Shown: positions 19,200-28,864, numbered from the stretch's first letter. The stretch is 64,000 bases of DNA from Maribacter sp. (GCA_011050675.1 DRFI01000025.1:186001-250000), one strand, 5' to 3'. A program made the numbers and translations. The notes: a model not told the origin generated them from the sequence alone.

Positions 19200-20507
19200 T
19201 TAGTTTCTTCTTCCGCTACTTCCGCTACTTCTGCTAGATGAACCAGAAGATCTTGATGAAGAACCACTGCTAGAACTTCTAGTGCTGCTACCAGAACTTC
19301 GGTAAGAACTTCCGCTTGAGCTACTTCTGCCAGAGCTGTAGTTACTGCTTCTAGAGCTGCTTCCAGAACTACGGTAAGATCCACTACCTGAATTTCTTGT
19401 GCTTCTGCCAGAAGAATAATTTCTAGAGGTGCTGCCAGAATTTCTATAGGTTGAGGTTCTAGGTACAGCTACTCTGCTACTTGATGTATTTGATCTAGAA
19501 GAGCTAGGGCTGCTACTGTATCTGCTGCTGCTACTTCTTGAAGTATTGCCGCTATATCTAGGTGTGGCTCTAGTGCTTCTGCTTGTTCTGTAGGCTCTAT
19601 TTTGGTCAATACCTACAGTTCTTCTTGTAGTCGTATTTCCTGAATAAGTTCTTGAACTACGTGTGTTTGCAGAACTTCTAGCGGTCGCTGTACGAGAAGT
19701 GTTGCTTCTGTATCTTGGAGAATCACCTCTTGTGTTTACATTTGATCTTCCACGTAATGCAGTTGAAGATAGTCCGCTATTATTTGTATTCGTCCTTGTG
19801 TAATTTCCTCTTCTCGAGTTGTTTACTGCATAATTTCTATTAGAGAAACGGTTATTTCTATTGTAATATCTATTACCGTAGCCATACCCGTATCCATAAC
19901 CATAATAAGGTTGATTCCATCCAAATCCAAAACCTCTATAACCTGCGTAACCAAATCCGAAACCTGAGTACCCCCAATTATTCCATCTGTTCCAGCCCCA
20001 AGGTTGGTTCCATCCATTATTATAATAACCTCCATAACCCCAGTTGTTCCAGCCCCATCCATAAGAATTGCCATAACCCCAGTTGTTAAAGCCGTTATTG
20101 TGAATATAAATGCTAACATCAGCATTATTACTGCCCCAACTTCCGTAACCTTCATAATCATTGGTCGTTGCGTAATAATCGGTTAGTTGTTCTTCTGGAA
20201 TAGTATCGTCTATTTCATTGCTAGAATAAGAATCAACATCAGTGAATATTTCACTGTCTAATATTTCATCATACTGATTCGCTTTTTCACCAAAATAATT
20301 AGAATAAGTATCCGTCTCGGGATTATTCTGATTGTAATTTTTCTGCTCTGGTCTTCTTTCTGTTGTAATTGGCGCGTCATCTGAGTAGATGCCGTCATTG
20401 TCATAGTAAGAAGATTGTTGGTATGAACCACAAGAAGCTGCCAATACAGCCATGGTTACCAACATTGTTATGTTTCGAATTTTGTTGTGGGGTAAAGAAT
20501 ATATCAT
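19200..20507 (-). CDS. Low-complexity lipoprotein: acidic, then Gly/Tyr/Trp/Asn-rich, then Ser/Arg-rich
   Basis: I do not recognise a family. The 435-residue product begins with a lipoprotein signal whose lipobox cysteine is residue 26 (VLAASC); Lys/Arg before the hydrophobic core support the ATG at 20507. Residues of about 30-125 are acidic and polar. Residues 130-225 are an aromatic G/Y/W/N repeat ([12 protein letters not shown]). From about 230 to the end the chain is almost only Ser, Arg, Thr and Gly. Strong positive charge and disorder suggest a surface or envelope polymer-binding role, but nothing shows it. It appears to form an operon with the FadL-like gene. Confidence 0.8.
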   Translation of the reverse strand: MIYSLPHNKIRNITMLVTMAVLAASCGSYQQSSYYDNDGIYSDDAPITTERRPEQKNYNQNNPETDTYSNYFGEKANQYDEILDSEIFTDVDSYSSNEIDDTIPEEQLTDYYATTNDYEGYGSWGSNNADVSIYIHNNGFNNWGYGNSYGWGWNNWGYGGYYNNGWNQPWGWNRWNNWGYSGFGFGYAGYRGFGFGWNQPYYGYGYGYGYGNRYYNRNNRFSNRNYAVNNSRRGNYTRTNTNNSGLSSTALRGRSNVNTRGDSPRYRSNTSRTATARSSANTRSSRTYSGNTTTRRTVGIDQNRAYRTSRSTRATPRYSGNTSRSSSSRYSSSPSSSRSNTSSSRVAVPRTSTYRNSGSTSRNYSSGRSTRNSGSGSYRSSGSSSRSSNYSSGRSSSSGSSYRSSGSSTRSSSSGSSSRSSGSSSRSSGSSGRRN

Positions 20508-20603
20508 CGGATCAAAATTATATTGTTGAACATATTAAAAATAACTAGTTTTACTCAATTATTGTATAGTAATATTCACAAAATTTGTGCCAAAGTCCAG
20601 ATA

Positions 20604-22079
20604 ATGAGTAAAAATTTGACAAAGAGAAGCGAGGATTATTCCAAGTGGTATAATGAATTAGTGGTTAAGGCAGATTTAGCCGAGAACTCTGGTGTAAGGG
20701 GGTGTATGGTGATAAAACCATATGGCTACGGTATTTGGGAGAAAATACAAGCAGGGTTAGATAAAATGTTTAAAGAGACAGGTCATGAGAATGCCTATTT
20801 TCCTTTATTTATTCCTAAATCTTATTTAAGTAAAGAAGCTAGCCATGTAGAAGGGTTTGCTAAAGAATGCGCTGTAGTTACGCATTATCGATTGAAAAAT
20901 GCAGAAGATGGTAGCGGTATTATAGTTGATCCAGATGCTAAATTAGAAGAGGAATTAATTGTAAGACCAACTTCTGAAACAATTATTTGGGATACATATA
21001 GAAAGTGGATACAATCATATAGAGATTTACCTTTATTAATTAACCAGTGGGCAAATGTTGTGCGATGGGAGATGCGTACTAGGTTGTTCTTAAGGACTGC
21101 TGAGTTTTTGTGGCAAGAAGGGCACACGGCTCATGCAACTGAAAAAGAAGCAATTGAAGAAGCTGAGCAAATGATGAATGTTTACGCAGATTTTGTTGAA
21201 AACCATATGGCAATACCTGTCATAAAAGGTACTAAAACAGAAAGCGAAAGATTTGCAGGTGCTATTGAGACATACTGTATAGAAGCTTTGATGCAAGATG
21301 GTAAGGCTTTACAGGCAGGTACGTCGCACTTTTTAGGTCAGAATTTCGCAAAAGCTTTTGATGTGAAATTTGCGACCAAAGAAGGTGGTAAAGAATATGT
21401 TTGGGCAACTTCTTGGGGGGTTTCTACAAGATTAATGGGTGCCTTGGTAATGACGCATAGTGATGATAATGGATTGGTGATTCCGCCAAAATTAGCACCT
21501 ATACAAGTGGTAATTGTGCCTATTTATAAAGGAATTGATCAATTGGATCAAATATCCGATAAGGTTAATCCTTTAGTAAAAGAATTAAGGTCTAAAGGTA
21601 TTTCTGTGAAATTTGATAATAGGGATACACATAAGCCAGGATTTAAGTTTAATGAGTATGAAATGCGTGGAGTTCCTGTTAGGTTAGCAATTGGACCAAG
21701 AGACATGGAAAATGGAACGTATGAATTGGCAAGAAGAGATACATTGCAAAAAGAAACAGTTTCTGCGACAGATGTAGTAGCTAAAATTGAATTTTTAATG
21801 GAGGATATTCAGAGGAATATGTACCAAAAAGCACTCGATTATAGAGCCGGTCATATTACAGAAGTGGATTCTTATGACGAATTCAAGAAAGTTTTGAAAG
21901 AAAAAGGTGGATTTATTTCAGCTCATTGGGATGGTAGTAAGGAGACTGAAGAGCGTGTGAAAAATGAGACGAAAGCGACGATAAGGTGTATTCCTATTGA
22001 TGCTAAGGAAGAAGAAGGTGTTTGTATGGTTAGTGGAAAACCATCGAATAAAAGGGTGCTATTTGCTAAAGCGTATTAA
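20604..22079 (+). CDS. proS: Proline-tRNA ligase (short, archaeal/eukaryote-like type)
   Basis: This class II synthetase charges tRNA-Pro. Motif 2 is in [29 protein letters not shown], and motif 3 features are around [22 protein letters not shown]. The anticodon-binding domain follows, and a C-terminal zinc-like domain ends at FAKAY. The 491-residue length without the long editing insert marks the ProS3 group. The frame is open 27 codons upstream from a TTG, but that leader is unlike the family. The ATG at 20604 ([16 protein letters not shown]) is the real start. Confidence 0.97.
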   Translation: MSKNLTKRSEDYSKWYNELVVKADLAENSGVRGCMVIKPYGYGIWEKIQAGLDKMFKETGHENAYFPLFIPKSYLSKEASHVEGFAKECAVVTHYRLKNAEDGSGIIVDPDAKLEEELIVRPTSETIIWDTYRKWIQSYRDLPLLINQWANVVRWEMRTRLFLRTAEFLWQEGHTAHATEKEAIEEAEQMMNVYADFVENHMAIPVIKGTKTESERFAGAIETYCIEALMQDGKALQAGTSHFLGQNFAKAFDVKFATKEGGKEYVWATSWGVSTRLMGALVMTHSDDNGLVIPPKLAPIQVVIVPIYKGIDQLDQISDKVNPLVKELRSKGISVKFDNRDTHKPGFKFNEYEMRGVPVRLAIGPRDMENGTYELARRDTLQKETVSATDVVAKIEFLMEDIQRNMYQKALDYRAGHITEVDSYDEFKKVLKEKGGFISAHWDGSKETEERVKNETKATIRCIPIDAKEEEGVCMVSGKPSNKRVLFAKAY

Positions 22080-22105
22080 TTTTTTTAAAAAATTATAATC
22101 AGGTG

Positions 22106-22135
22106 TTGTGATAGTAAAAAATATTTGTATTTTTG
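22106..22135 (+). promoter_or_regulatory. Promoter of the tRNA-Glu/rpsT unit
   Basis: TTG at 22106-22108, a 19-base spacer, and TATTTTTG at 22128-22135 fit the Bacteroidota -33/-7 promoter exactly. The first tRNA begins 23 bases later. Confidence 0.75.
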
Positions 22136-22157
22136 CATCCGCAATTGCGCAAAGTAT

Positions 22158-22229
22158 GGTCCGTTCGTCTAGGGGTTAGGACGCCAGGTTTTCATCCTGG
22201 TAACAGGGGTTCGATTCCCCTACGGACTA
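22158..22229 (+). tRNA. tRNA-Glu (anticodon TTC), copy 1
   Basis: The 72-nt cloverleaf has acceptor arms GGTCCGT/ACGGACT (first pair G-U) and D arm GTCT...GGAC. The anticodon stem CCAGG/CCTGG surrounds TTTTCAT, giving TTC. The T arm is AGGGG/CCCCT. No CCA is encoded: the discriminator A is followed by CT. Confidence 0.97.
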
Positions 22230-22270
22230 CTAATAACATTTGGATGTATTTCCAAGCATTGACATATAAT

Positions 22271-22342
22271 GGTCCGTTCGTCTAGGGGTTAGGACGCCAG
22301 GTTTTCATCCTGGTAACAGGGGTTCGATTCCCCTACGGACTA
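22271..22342 (+). tRNA. tRNA-Glu (anticodon TTC), copy 2
   Basis: This copy is base-for-base identical to the first one 41 nt upstream, with the same arms and TTC anticodon. The pair is a tandem duplication presumably read from one promoter and processed from one transcript. Confidence 0.97.
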
Positions 22343-22390
22343 CAAAAATTGAATGGATGAGAATCCGAAGAAATTATAATAAATTATAAA

Positions 22391-22642
22391 ATGGCAAATC
22401 ACAAGTCGGCATTAAAGAGAATCAGAAGAAACGAAGCAGTTCGTTTACGTAACAGATATCAGCATAAAACTACGCGTAACGCTATAAAAAGATTACGTGG
22501 AGAAGAATCTAAGAAAGATGCAGAGGCTCTTTTTCCAAGTGTTGTTAGTATGATCGATCGTTTAGCAAAACGTAACATTATACATGATAACAAAGCTGCC
22601 AACTTGAAAAGCAAGTTAGCTAAGCACGTAGCTGCACTATAA
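22391..22642 (+). CDS. rpsT: 30S ribosomal protein S20
   Basis: This small-subunit 16S rRNA-binding protein has 83 residues, rich in Lys and Arg. The family opening MANHKSALKRIRRNEAVRLRN and the C-terminal IHDNKAANLKSKLAKHVAAL are diagnostic. The gene begins 48 bp after the second tRNA-Glu and ends at a terminator, so it is probably in the tRNA transcript. Confidence 0.97.
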   Translation: MANHKSALKRIRRNEAVRLRNRYQHKTTRNAIKRLRGEESKKDAEALFPSVVSMIDRLAKRNIIHDNKAANLKSKLAKHVAAL

Positions 22643-22666
22643 TTTAGCTGTAAGTTAAAAGTATAG

Positions 22667-22696
22667 AGCCTTCCTTTAATTAGGAAGGCTTTTTTT
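22667..22696 (+). terminator. Terminator after rpsT
   Basis: AGCCTTCCT (22667-22675) and AGGAAGGCT (22682-22690) form a 9-bp stem with a six-base loop, followed by TTTTTT. Confidence 0.9.
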
Positions 22697-22724
22697 GTTG
22701 AGATTTTTCAATTGAGTTTTCTTG

Positions 22725-23414
22725 CTAAACTGTTTCGTTCGCTATTCTAAGTCTCTTCATGAATAGTAGCCCTGTAATAATACAAGAGTAGAAAACCCCT
22801 ATAGTAGCGTAATGGTATTTAGATAAATTATGAGAAGTAAATAACTCGTAATGGAAAGATAGAATATACATGGTTGTTGGGTAGCACGTGTAAAAGAATA
22901 TAACACCAATACTTATCCAGAATAGAAGATTAGTGTGTAGTGGTAACTTATGCTTTATTGTAACTAATTCATATAAATAGATTATTGCAGCGTATAACAA
23001 GATAATTGAACCTACAATAATTCCAAAATTTTGAGGTTCCGTCAAAAAGTCTTGAAAAAACAAATTCCCTATACATGTAATTATAAAAAATGCGCTGCCG
23101 TATTTAATTATCTTTTTTGTTACCAGGTATTTACTTAGCTGGTAATAGGTATAAAAAAAATAGAGGAAAAAGATAATATCGAATACATTGAAAATAATTG
23201 TGTTGTAATTATGAAATTCTTGCTTATAAACAAGTTGAATATCATCTACGTCTCTAACTATTAAACCTAAAACTTCTGACAAAAAAGTGTATGCAAGTAG
23301 AATTGGAAAATACTTTAATACAGTATCATAATAAAGTTGATATTTAGCTATAGATAGAACCAGTGCTATAAAGTAGAGTGGTATGTAATAATTATCCAAG
23401 AGATATTCCAACAT
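22725..23414 (-). CDS. Seven-helix integral membrane protein of unknown function
   Basis: The 229-residue product has about seven hydrophobic spans, for example YFPILLAYTFLSEVLGLIV, FGIIVGSIILLYAAIIYLYE and YATIGVFYSCIITGLLFM, with little soluble sequence between them. I do not recognise catalytic residues. The arrangement resembles small uncharacterised Bacteroidota membrane proteins that sit beside sensor kinases, but no kinase is here. It follows the lipoprotein gene at 23442-24137 on the same strand with a 27-bp gap. Confidence 0.75.
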   Translation of the reverse strand: MLEYLLDNYYIPLYFIALVLSIAKYQLYYDTVLKYFPILLAYTFLSEVLGLIVRDVDDIQLVYKQEFHNYNTIIFNVFDIIFFLYFFYTYYQLSKYLVTKKIIKYGSAFFIITCIGNLFFQDFLTEPQNFGIIVGSIILLYAAIIYLYELVTIKHKLPLHTNLLFWISIGVIFFYTCYPTTMYILSFHYELFTSHNLSKYHYATIGVFYSCIITGLLFMKRLRIANETV

Positions 23415-23441
23415 AATTCAGCTTAGGTGTTTATAAGGTGA

Positions 23442-24137
23442 TTAATTCTTTGGTGGTGGTACGCCTGAGCCTCTATTAAGCGTTAAGCTTTGTTGACCTT
23501 GAATGCTTATAGGTTCTGCTGTTGTATTTGAAATTGGGGCAAATGATGCATATGCTTTGTTGTTTACAGTTGAATGTGTGCTATACCCTTTAATATTTTC
23601 AAAATCATTATTTAACGGAACTGCCTGTTTACCTTTTGCACCTTGCCCTATATAGAAAAGATAATCACGTTTACCATCATTATAGGTTGGTGAAAGCATT
23701 ATTGAATTCTGTCTTGGGTGTTTGATGGAGTCTTTTGAGTTCGGAAAAACAACTTCATCTGGGTAATTGGAATAGTATAATCTTAAAGTTGAAATTTCTA
23801 CATCTGCTTCTGCAGCTTCTTGTTCAATATATTCTAGATACTGCTTTATTGTTTTGTAATCGTAATAAACGTATCTGCCAACATCAAATCCTTTATCATC
23901 TTTATTATTCTTGTTTATAGAATCTTCGTAATGTTGAATTAGAGGAACTCTTCTTTTACTGTAAGAATCGTACATGTTTTTTGCTTGAGCTATAGCTACA
24001 ATTTGCGCAGGAGCTTCTACAGTGGGTTTGTCGTTTTTATCAGGCTCATTTGACTTTTGTGGTTCATTGCAGCTAACAAGCGCTGTGAGCATCAAAACAA
24101 AGGCAGTTTTAGTCATTAAGGTGGTTGGTCTTTTCAT
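23442..24137 (-). CDS. Hypothetical lipoprotein
   Basis: The 231-residue product has a lipoprotein signal with the lipobox cysteine at residue 23 (TALVSC). A Lys/Asp/Asn-rich linker follows, then a soluble domain of about 170 residues containing AKNMYDSYSKRRVPLIQHYED, GFDVGRYVYYDYKTIKQYLEYIE, ISTLRLYYSNYPDE and RDYLFYIGQGA. The tail GSGVPPPKN is proline-rich. I cannot name the family. It is the first gene of a pair with the seven-helix protein, so a membrane complex is possible but unproven. Confidence 0.75.
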   Translation of the reverse strand: MKRPTTLMTKTAFVLMLTALVSCNEPQKSNEPDKNDKPTVEAPAQIVAIAQAKNMYDSYSKRRVPLIQHYEDSINKNNKDDKGFDVGRYVYYDYKTIKQYLEYIEQEAAEADVEISTLRLYYSNYPDEVVFPNSKDSIKHPRQNSIMLSPTYNDGKRDYLFYIGQGAKGKQAVPLNNDFENIKGYSTHSTVNNKAYASFAPISNTTAEPISIQGQQSLTLNRGSGVPPPKN

Positions 24138-24292
24138 TTTCCTGGAATTATATTAATTAGTTAGAAAATAGAAAAAAAGACAGGGGGAGATATCTTTCTC
24201 TAATTATGATAAAGATATTAAAAATAATAAAGGAGTGTTAGTAGATGGCTTTGGTTTTGAAGGAGTTAAGATTTGAGAAGCCCATAAAATTA

Positions 24293-24325
24293 AAAATCCC
24301 GATTTCAATTAGAAATCGGGATTTT
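24293..24325 (-). terminator. Terminator after rho
   Basis: AAAATCCCGATTTC (24293-24306) and GAAATCGGGATTTT (24312-24325) are perfect 14-base arms with a five-base loop. On the minus strand a T-rich stretch follows, so it ends the rho transcript. Confidence 0.88.
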
Positions 24326-24346
24326 AAAATATATGTTAGAATTGCT

Positions 24347-25981
24347 CTATTGATTCATTGTCATCAAGAACTCTTCATTGTTTTTTGTTTGTTTAAAACG
24401 TTGTTCAATAAATTCCATCGCTTCAACCGGGTTCATGTCAGCTAGGTACTTGCGCATAATCCACATACGTTGCAGTGTGGCTTCATCTAGTAACATGTCA
24501 TCTCTACGTGTACTAGAAGAAGTAAGGTCAATTGCAGGGAAAATTCTTCTGTTTGCAATTTTACGATCTAATTGAAGTTCCATGTTACCTGTACCCTTGA
24601 ATTCTTCAAAGATAACTTCGTCCATTTTAGAACCTGTCTCTGTTAATGCGGTAGCAATAATTGTAAGAGACCCTCCTCCTTCAATATTACGTGCTGCACC
24701 AAAGAATCTTTTTGGTTTGTGTAACGCATTCGCGTCAACACCACCACTTAACACTTTACCAGAAGCTGGTTGTACTGTGTTATAGGCTCTTGCTAAACGT
24801 GTAATTGAATCTAAAAGGATAACAACATCATGACCGCATTCTACCAAACGTTTTGCTTTTTCTAAAACAATATTTGCAACACGTACATGTTCTGTTGGTT
24901 CTTTGTCAAATGTAGAAGCAACAACCTCGCCACGTACATTACGTTGCATATCGGTAACCTCTTCTGGTCGTTCATCGATTAATAATATAATTTGATAAAC
25001 TTCAGGGTGATTTGCTGCTATACCATTAGCTATATCTTTTAAAAGCATGGTTTTACCAGACTTTGGTTGAGATACGATCATTCCTCTTTGTCCTTTTCCA
25101 ATAGGAGAGAATAAATCTATAATCCGAGTGGATATCGTGCTTTGACGTTCAGCCAAATTAAATTTTTCTTGAGGAAATAATGGAGTCAAATGTTCAAAAG
25201 ACACACGATCACGAACAATTTGCGGATCAATTCCGTTAATCTTATTCACCTTAATTAGCGGGAAATATTTTTCTCCTTCTTTAGGTGGTCTTACATTACC
25301 TAAAACAGTATCTCCGGTTTTTAATCCGAAAAGACGAATCTGAGATTGAGAAACATAAATATCATCAGGAGAGGATAAGTAGTTATAATCAGAGGAACGT
25401 AAAAATCCGTATCCATCTTGCATAATATCTAAAACTCCTTCACTAGCTATAATAGAGTCGAACTCATATTCAGGTTCCTTATACCTATTCTTTAAATCCT
25501 TGTCAAAATTGCTTTTGTCATGGGTTGGTCTAGGGTTAGGTTTCTTATTCTGATTACTGTTCTGTTGAGGACTCTTTTGCTTATTAGGCTGGTTAGCAGC
25601 TTTTGGCCTTGGTCTCGGTCTTTTTTGCTCTACCGGTTCTTTTGACTCAGTTTCTTGTACTACCTCTTTTTTTGCTGGAGCAACTTTAGCAGGCTCAGCT
25701 TTTGCAGGAGTATTTCCTTCCTTTTCTGTGTTTTTTTCAACACGCGGTCTAGGTCTAGGTTTCGGTTTTGGCTTCGGCTTTTCTTCTGCTGGTTTGCTTA
25801 CTTCTTCAGTATTTGAAGGAGCTATAGCTGCAGCAACTTTAGGATTAGCGGCTTGTAAGTCCAAAATTTGATAAACTAAGTCTAGTTTTTTCAAGGTTTT
25901 GAATTTAGGAACCTTTAGTCCTTTAGCAATTTCCTGAAGCTCAGGTAGCTTTTTTGATTTTAAATCTGAAATCTCAAACAT
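24347..25981 (-). CDS. rho: Transcription termination factor Rho with long disordered insert
   Basis: This hexameric RNA-dependent ATPase ends transcription. Order: Rho N/SAP-like helices (1-45); a Pro/Lys/Arg/Asn-rich low-complexity insert (about 50-165); the RNA-binding cold-shock domain opening [16 protein letters not shown] (181-196); then the RecA-like motor with Walker [11 protein letters not shown], Walker [18 protein letters not shown] and Q-loop region [20 protein letters not shown]. The 544 residues exceed the roughly 420 of E. coli Rho because of the insert. Similar inserts in Bacteroidota Rho are reported to promote condensates; whether this one does is inference. Confidence 0.97.
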   Translation of the reverse strand: MFEISDLKSKKLPELQEIAKGLKVPKFKTLKKLDLVYQILDLQAANPKVAAAIAPSNTEEVSKPAEEKPKPKPKPRPRPRVEKNTEKEGNTPAKAEPAKVAPAKKEVVQETESKEPVEQKRPRPRPKAANQPNKQKSPQQNSNQNKKPNPRPTHDKSNFDKDLKNRYKEPEYEFDSIIASEGVLDIMQDGYGFLRSSDYNYLSSPDDIYVSQSQIRLFGLKTGDTVLGNVRPPKEGEKYFPLIKVNKINGIDPQIVRDRVSFEHLTPLFPQEKFNLAERQSTISTRIIDLFSPIGKGQRGMIVSQPKSGKTMLLKDIANGIAANHPEVYQIILLIDERPEEVTDMQRNVRGEVVASTFDKEPTEHVRVANIVLEKAKRLVECGHDVVILLDSITRLARAYNTVQPASGKVLSGGVDANALHKPKRFFGAARNIEGGGSLTIIATALTETGSKMDEVIFEEFKGTGNMELQLDRKIANRRIFPAIDLTSSSTRRDDMLLDEATLQRMWIMRKYLADMNPVEAMEFIEQRFKQTKNNEEFLMTMNQ

Positions 25982-26177
25982 TAAGTAGTAGAATAAATTA
26001 TAAGTAGTTTGTATTGTAAGAAGTAAATAATTTTATTTGGATAATCTCAAGGAATGTTTTCCTTATTGGTAGGCGTTATGACTTGATAACGTAGCAATAT
26101 TACAAATTATTTTGAATTAAATGGTTATAATTTTTGAAAAGACGTGTATTTTTGCAGTGTAAAGTGGTAATTGATTT

Positions 26178-26588
26178 ATGATTCAAAGAATACAAAGCCT
26201 TTATTTAATCGTTGTAGCAATACTTACAGGTGTTCTCCCGTTCTTCTTTAACCTATGGGTTAGTGTAGATGGTGCAGAGGTATTCGCGAATAATGAAATG
26301 CTTCTTTCTATTGCCTTTTATGCGAGTGCCGTATTAGCTATTTGGGCTATGGTACAATTTAAAAAAAGAAAATCTCAGTTTGTAATAAACAGACTGAACA
26401 TGATATTGAATGTTTTTTTATTAGGATTTTTCGTTTACCGATCACTAAACTTATCCGGAGAGACTTTGGTTTCTGAGAAGGGTATTGGGATGTTGATTCC
26501 AGTATTTTCTATCATTTTTTTGGTCCTTGCAAATAAGGCAATAAAAAAGGATGAAGATCTTGTAAAATCTGTGGATCGCTTACGTTAA
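26178..26588 (+). CDS. DUF4293 membrane protein
   Basis: The 136-residue protein has four hydrophobic spans (LYLIVVAILTGVLPFFF, LLSIAFYASAVLAIWAMV, MILNVFLLGFFVYRSL, GIGMLIPVFSIIFLVLANKAI) and the family opening MIQRIQSLYL. Function is unknown. It is divergent from rho across 196 bp. A TATTTTTG -7 element at 26147-26154 precedes it by 23 bases, without a clear TTG at 19 bases. A terminator follows. Confidence 0.9.
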   Translation: MIQRIQSLYLIVVAILTGVLPFFFNLWVSVDGAEVFANNEMLLSIAFYASAVLAIWAMVQFKKRKSQFVINRLNMILNVFLLGFFVYRSLNLSGETLVSEKGIGMLIPVFSIIFLVLANKAIKKDEDLVKSVDRLR

Positions 26589-26617
26589 GCCTATAATCTT
26601 AGTAGTATTAGTGCGTT

Positions 26618-26646
26618 AAAACCCGGGGTAGTTTCCGGGTTTTTTT
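26618..26646 (+). terminator. Terminator after the DUF4293 gene
   Basis: AAACCCGG and CCGGGTTT arms (about 26619-26626 and 26635-26642) are followed by a run of T reaching 26646. Confidence 0.82.
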
Positions 26647-26741
26647 ATGCTTTGTTGTTTCTGTAAACGAGTGTCTTCTTTTCAATTATCACAAAACTAT
26701 TACAAGATTCTGGTCTAATGTGATAAACTCTTTATGTTTTC

Positions 26742-26775
26742 TTGAATTCTTCGTGATACCGCATTTTTATGTTTG
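26742..26775 (+). promoter_or_regulatory. Candidate promoter of the DM13 lipoprotein gene
   Basis: TATGTTTG (26768-26775) fits TAnnTTTG, and TTG at 26742-26744 lies 23 bases upstream, longer than the usual 19. The leader would be about 70 bases. Confidence 0.4.
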
Positions 26776-26850
26776 TCCCAAGAAACAGAAAGGCTAACGA
26801 TAGTCGTTAGTTATGCTGTTTAAGACAAAAACAAATTTAAAATTACGATT

Positions 26851-27348
26851 ATGAAAAACAGAAAATTTACTCTTGTATTATTAGCTAGTGCCATGACAAC
26901 TTTTTTCATTAGTTGCTCTGATGATGATGCAGAAGTAGTAACAGTAACAGAAACAGTAGTTGAAACTGAGACTGTTGAAGTGGACTCTTCTTTGCCAGTA
27001 GGTGATTTAATGGTTACTTTAAGTGGGAATTTAGTAGCGGAGAGCGGTACACCGACACAAGGTTTGGTTGAAGTTGGTATTGATACTGAAGATGTTAATT
27101 TTGTTCGTTTTGCAGATGATTTTACAACCGAACTTGGAACAGGAACAGTAGGTATTTTTCTTTCTACTTCAGATGTTTTTACTCCTGATCCTGCTAATGG
27201 AAATCCAGATTTAATGTTAATTGGGAACGTAGCTGATAATGGTGAAATGCTTATTAAATTAAATGCAACACCTGATGCTAAATATACACATATAATTCTT
27301 TGGTGCGCTACAGCTAACATACCATTTGGTAATGTTGCTTTAAACTAA
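26851..27348 (+). CDS. DM13-domain lipoprotein
   Basis: The 165-residue product has a lipoprotein signal with the lipobox cysteine at residue 22 (FFISC), then an Asp-rich stretch and a Thr/Val/Glu linker. The C-terminal domain has the DM13 pattern: VNFVRFADDFTTELGTGTVGIFLSTS, a loop with PDLMLIGNV, and the closing HIILWCATANIPFGNVALN with the conserved Trp-Cys. DM13 domains are proposed to act in redox or electron transfer; that role here is inference. The following gene encodes an outer-membrane barrel on the same strand, but a terminator lies between them. Confidence 0.85.
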   Translation: MKNRKFTLVLLASAMTTFFISCSDDDAEVVTVTETVVETETVEVDSSLPVGDLMVTLSGNLVAESGTPTQGLVEVGIDTEDVNFVRFADDFTTELGTGTVGIFLSTSDVFTPDPANGNPDLMLIGNVADNGEMLIKLNATPDAKYTHIILWCATANIPFGNVALN

Positions 27349-27362
27349 TATAACATATTACT

Positions 27363-27419
27363 GCCTTTGGGAATAGAGACACATGATTCTGTTTTTCTAT
27401 GTCTCCCAAAGGCTTTTTT
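27363..27419 (+). terminator. Terminator after the DM13 lipoprotein gene
   Basis: GCCTTTGGGA (27363-27372) and TCCCAAAGGC (27404-27413) pair. The inside can pair further (GAGACA with TGTCTC). TTTTTT follows. Confidence 0.88.
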
Positions 27420-27465
27420 ATGGGATACGTCTTCTGTACTTCCTAAATTTTAATATCACAGAATT

Positions 27466-28326
27466 ATGAAAAAAATAAAGAACTCAATTTTTGTACTTTT
27501 TTGCTTCTCTGCAGTTTGTTTACAAGCCCAGAGTGGATGGACAAGAGAAGCAAAAGGATTTTATTTACAAGCATCAGCATCACATTTTTCTTCCAATAAT
27601 TATTATACTACAGAAGGTAGATTGGCTGATCAAGGGAGTACTTTTAATACAAGTGCCTTTTTACTTTATGGCGAATATGGAATATCTAATAGACTTACCG
27701 CTATTGTTGATTTGCCATTAGTTCGTTTAAATAGTTTTAGTACAACAGAAACCGTGGGTGGTGTTGGTAATATTCAGCTTGGTGTAAAGTATAAACTATT
27801 AAAAAACTTTCCATTGTCTTTACAGGTAGCATTAGATATACCTAGTAATGATGGAAGCAATTTTGCACAGTCAAAAATTGCAAATGATTTTGGGGAATTT
27901 GATGAGATAAATTTACCGCTTTCCGATGGAGAGTTTAATATTTGGACCACCCTAGCTGCATCTCACGGATTTGAAAATGGGAAAACATATGCTTCGGCAT
28001 ATTCAAGCGTAAATTTTAGAACAGAGAATTTTAGTCATCAGTTTCAAGCAGGTGCAGAAGTAGGTCATTTGTTCTTTGATAAATTGTATTTGATAGGGAA
28101 GTTGAGAATTCAAAAAAGATTATCCTCTGAGAATAATGTGCAAAGCGGATCATTTTTATTTGGAGAGGGAACAACATTTACCAGTTATGGCATTACTTCG
28201 ATGTATAAGTTGACCGATCATTTAAACTTGGTGGCTCAATATTCAGATTACGCAGGTTTTTTAGTCGAGCGTAAAAATATATATGACGGTGGTACATTTT
28301 CTTTAGGAGTGGCATTTGAATTATAA
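27466..28326 (+). CDS. Outer membrane beta-barrel protein of unknown function
   Basis: The 286-residue product has a signal peptide ending near VCLQAQS. Alternating strands follow (GFYLQASASHFSSNNYY, TSAFLLYGEYGISNRLTAIVDLPLV, GNIQLGVKYKLLKNFPLSLQVALDIPS), with a final strand GTFSLGVAFEL. It resembles the transporter-like barrels that copper- or phenol-linked genes carry, but no such neighbour supports a substrate. Transcription ends at a modest hairpin at 28338. Confidence 0.8.
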   Translation: MKKIKNSIFVLFCFSAVCLQAQSGWTREAKGFYLQASASHFSSNNYYTTEGRLADQGSTFNTSAFLLYGEYGISNRLTAIVDLPLVRLNSFSTTETVGGVGNIQLGVKYKLLKNFPLSLQVALDIPSNDGSNFAQSKIANDFGEFDEINLPLSDGEFNIWTTLAASHGFENGKTYASAYSSVNFRTENFSHQFQAGAEVGHLFFDKLYLIGKLRIQKRLSSENNVQSGSFLFGEGTTFTSYGITSMYKLTDHLNLVAQYSDYAGFLVERKNIYDGGTFSLGVAFEL

Positions 28327-28337
28327 TTAGCTGTAAT

Positions 28338-28371
28338 ACAGGGTGTGTTCGACTAAATTCGCCCTGTTTTT
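28338..28371 (+). terminator. Probable terminator after the 27466-28326 barrel gene
   Basis: ACAGGGTG (28338-28345) pairs with CGCCCTGT (28360-28367), with one U-G pair, and is followed by TTTT. It overlaps the stop codon of the convergent phosphoesterase gene by two bases. Confidence 0.6.
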
Positions 28372-28864
28372 ATCGTTTGCCAAGTTCTATGACTTCTAAA
28401 TCTTTTATATTACCCCCTTCAATAATAAAACGTAACATGGTTCGAACTTGATGAAAACCGTGTTTTCCGCAAGCGCCAGGATTCATGTGCAGAACGCCTA
28501 ACTTTTTGTCCATCATAACCTTTAGAATATGGGAATGCCCAGATATAAATAATTTTGGCGGATTTTCCCTTATCATATCACGAGTTCTAATGTTGTACTT
28601 AGGTGGGTAACCTCCTATATGCGTTATGAGTACATCAACACCTTCGCAAAAAAATCTATTGTTTTCTGGGAATTCTTTTTGAATAATATGGTCATCTATG
28701 TTACCATGTACGCCTCTTAGGGGCTTGAATTTTGTTATGGTATCAGTTACATCTAAAGTTCCAATATCACCGGCATGCCATACTTCATCTGCCCATTTTA
28801 CATGTTTTAAAATGGCGTCATCTATATGGGAGTGTGTATCAGAAAGTAGAAGAATTTTGGTCAT
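28370..28864 (-). CDS. YfcE/MJ0936-type metallophosphoesterase
   Basis: The 164-residue cytoplasmic phosphodiesterase has the metal-binding blocks of the family: LLLSDTHSHID (D-x-H), VWHAGDIG (GD), GVHGNIDDH (GNxD), LITHIGGYPP (H-x-G) and FISGHSHILKVM (GHSH). The C-terminal LGVLHMNPGACGKHGFH is typical. The substrate is unknown; related enzymes hydrolyse phosphodiesters with manganese. It is divergent from truA. Confidence 0.93.
   Translation of the reverse strand: MTKILLLSDTHSHIDDAILKHVKWADEVWHAGDIGTLDVTDTITKFKPLRGVHGNIDDHIIQKEFPENNRFFCEGVDVLITHIGGYPPKYNIRTRDMIRENPPKLFISGHSHILKVMMDKKLGVLHMNPGACGKHGFHQVRTMLRFIIEGGNIKDLEVIELGKR

Noticed and set aside
19823-20161. Long alternative frames inside the low-complexity lipoprotein gene
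   Set aside because: They arise from the repetitive G/Y/N codons of the real gene and have Ile/Met/Thr-rich nonsense composition.
28507-28513. A further TGTCCAT inside the phosphoesterase gene
   Set aside because: A seven-base match is expected by chance in 64 kb. It lacks the extended 17-base match, the 21-bp repeat and the TACTTT spacing.
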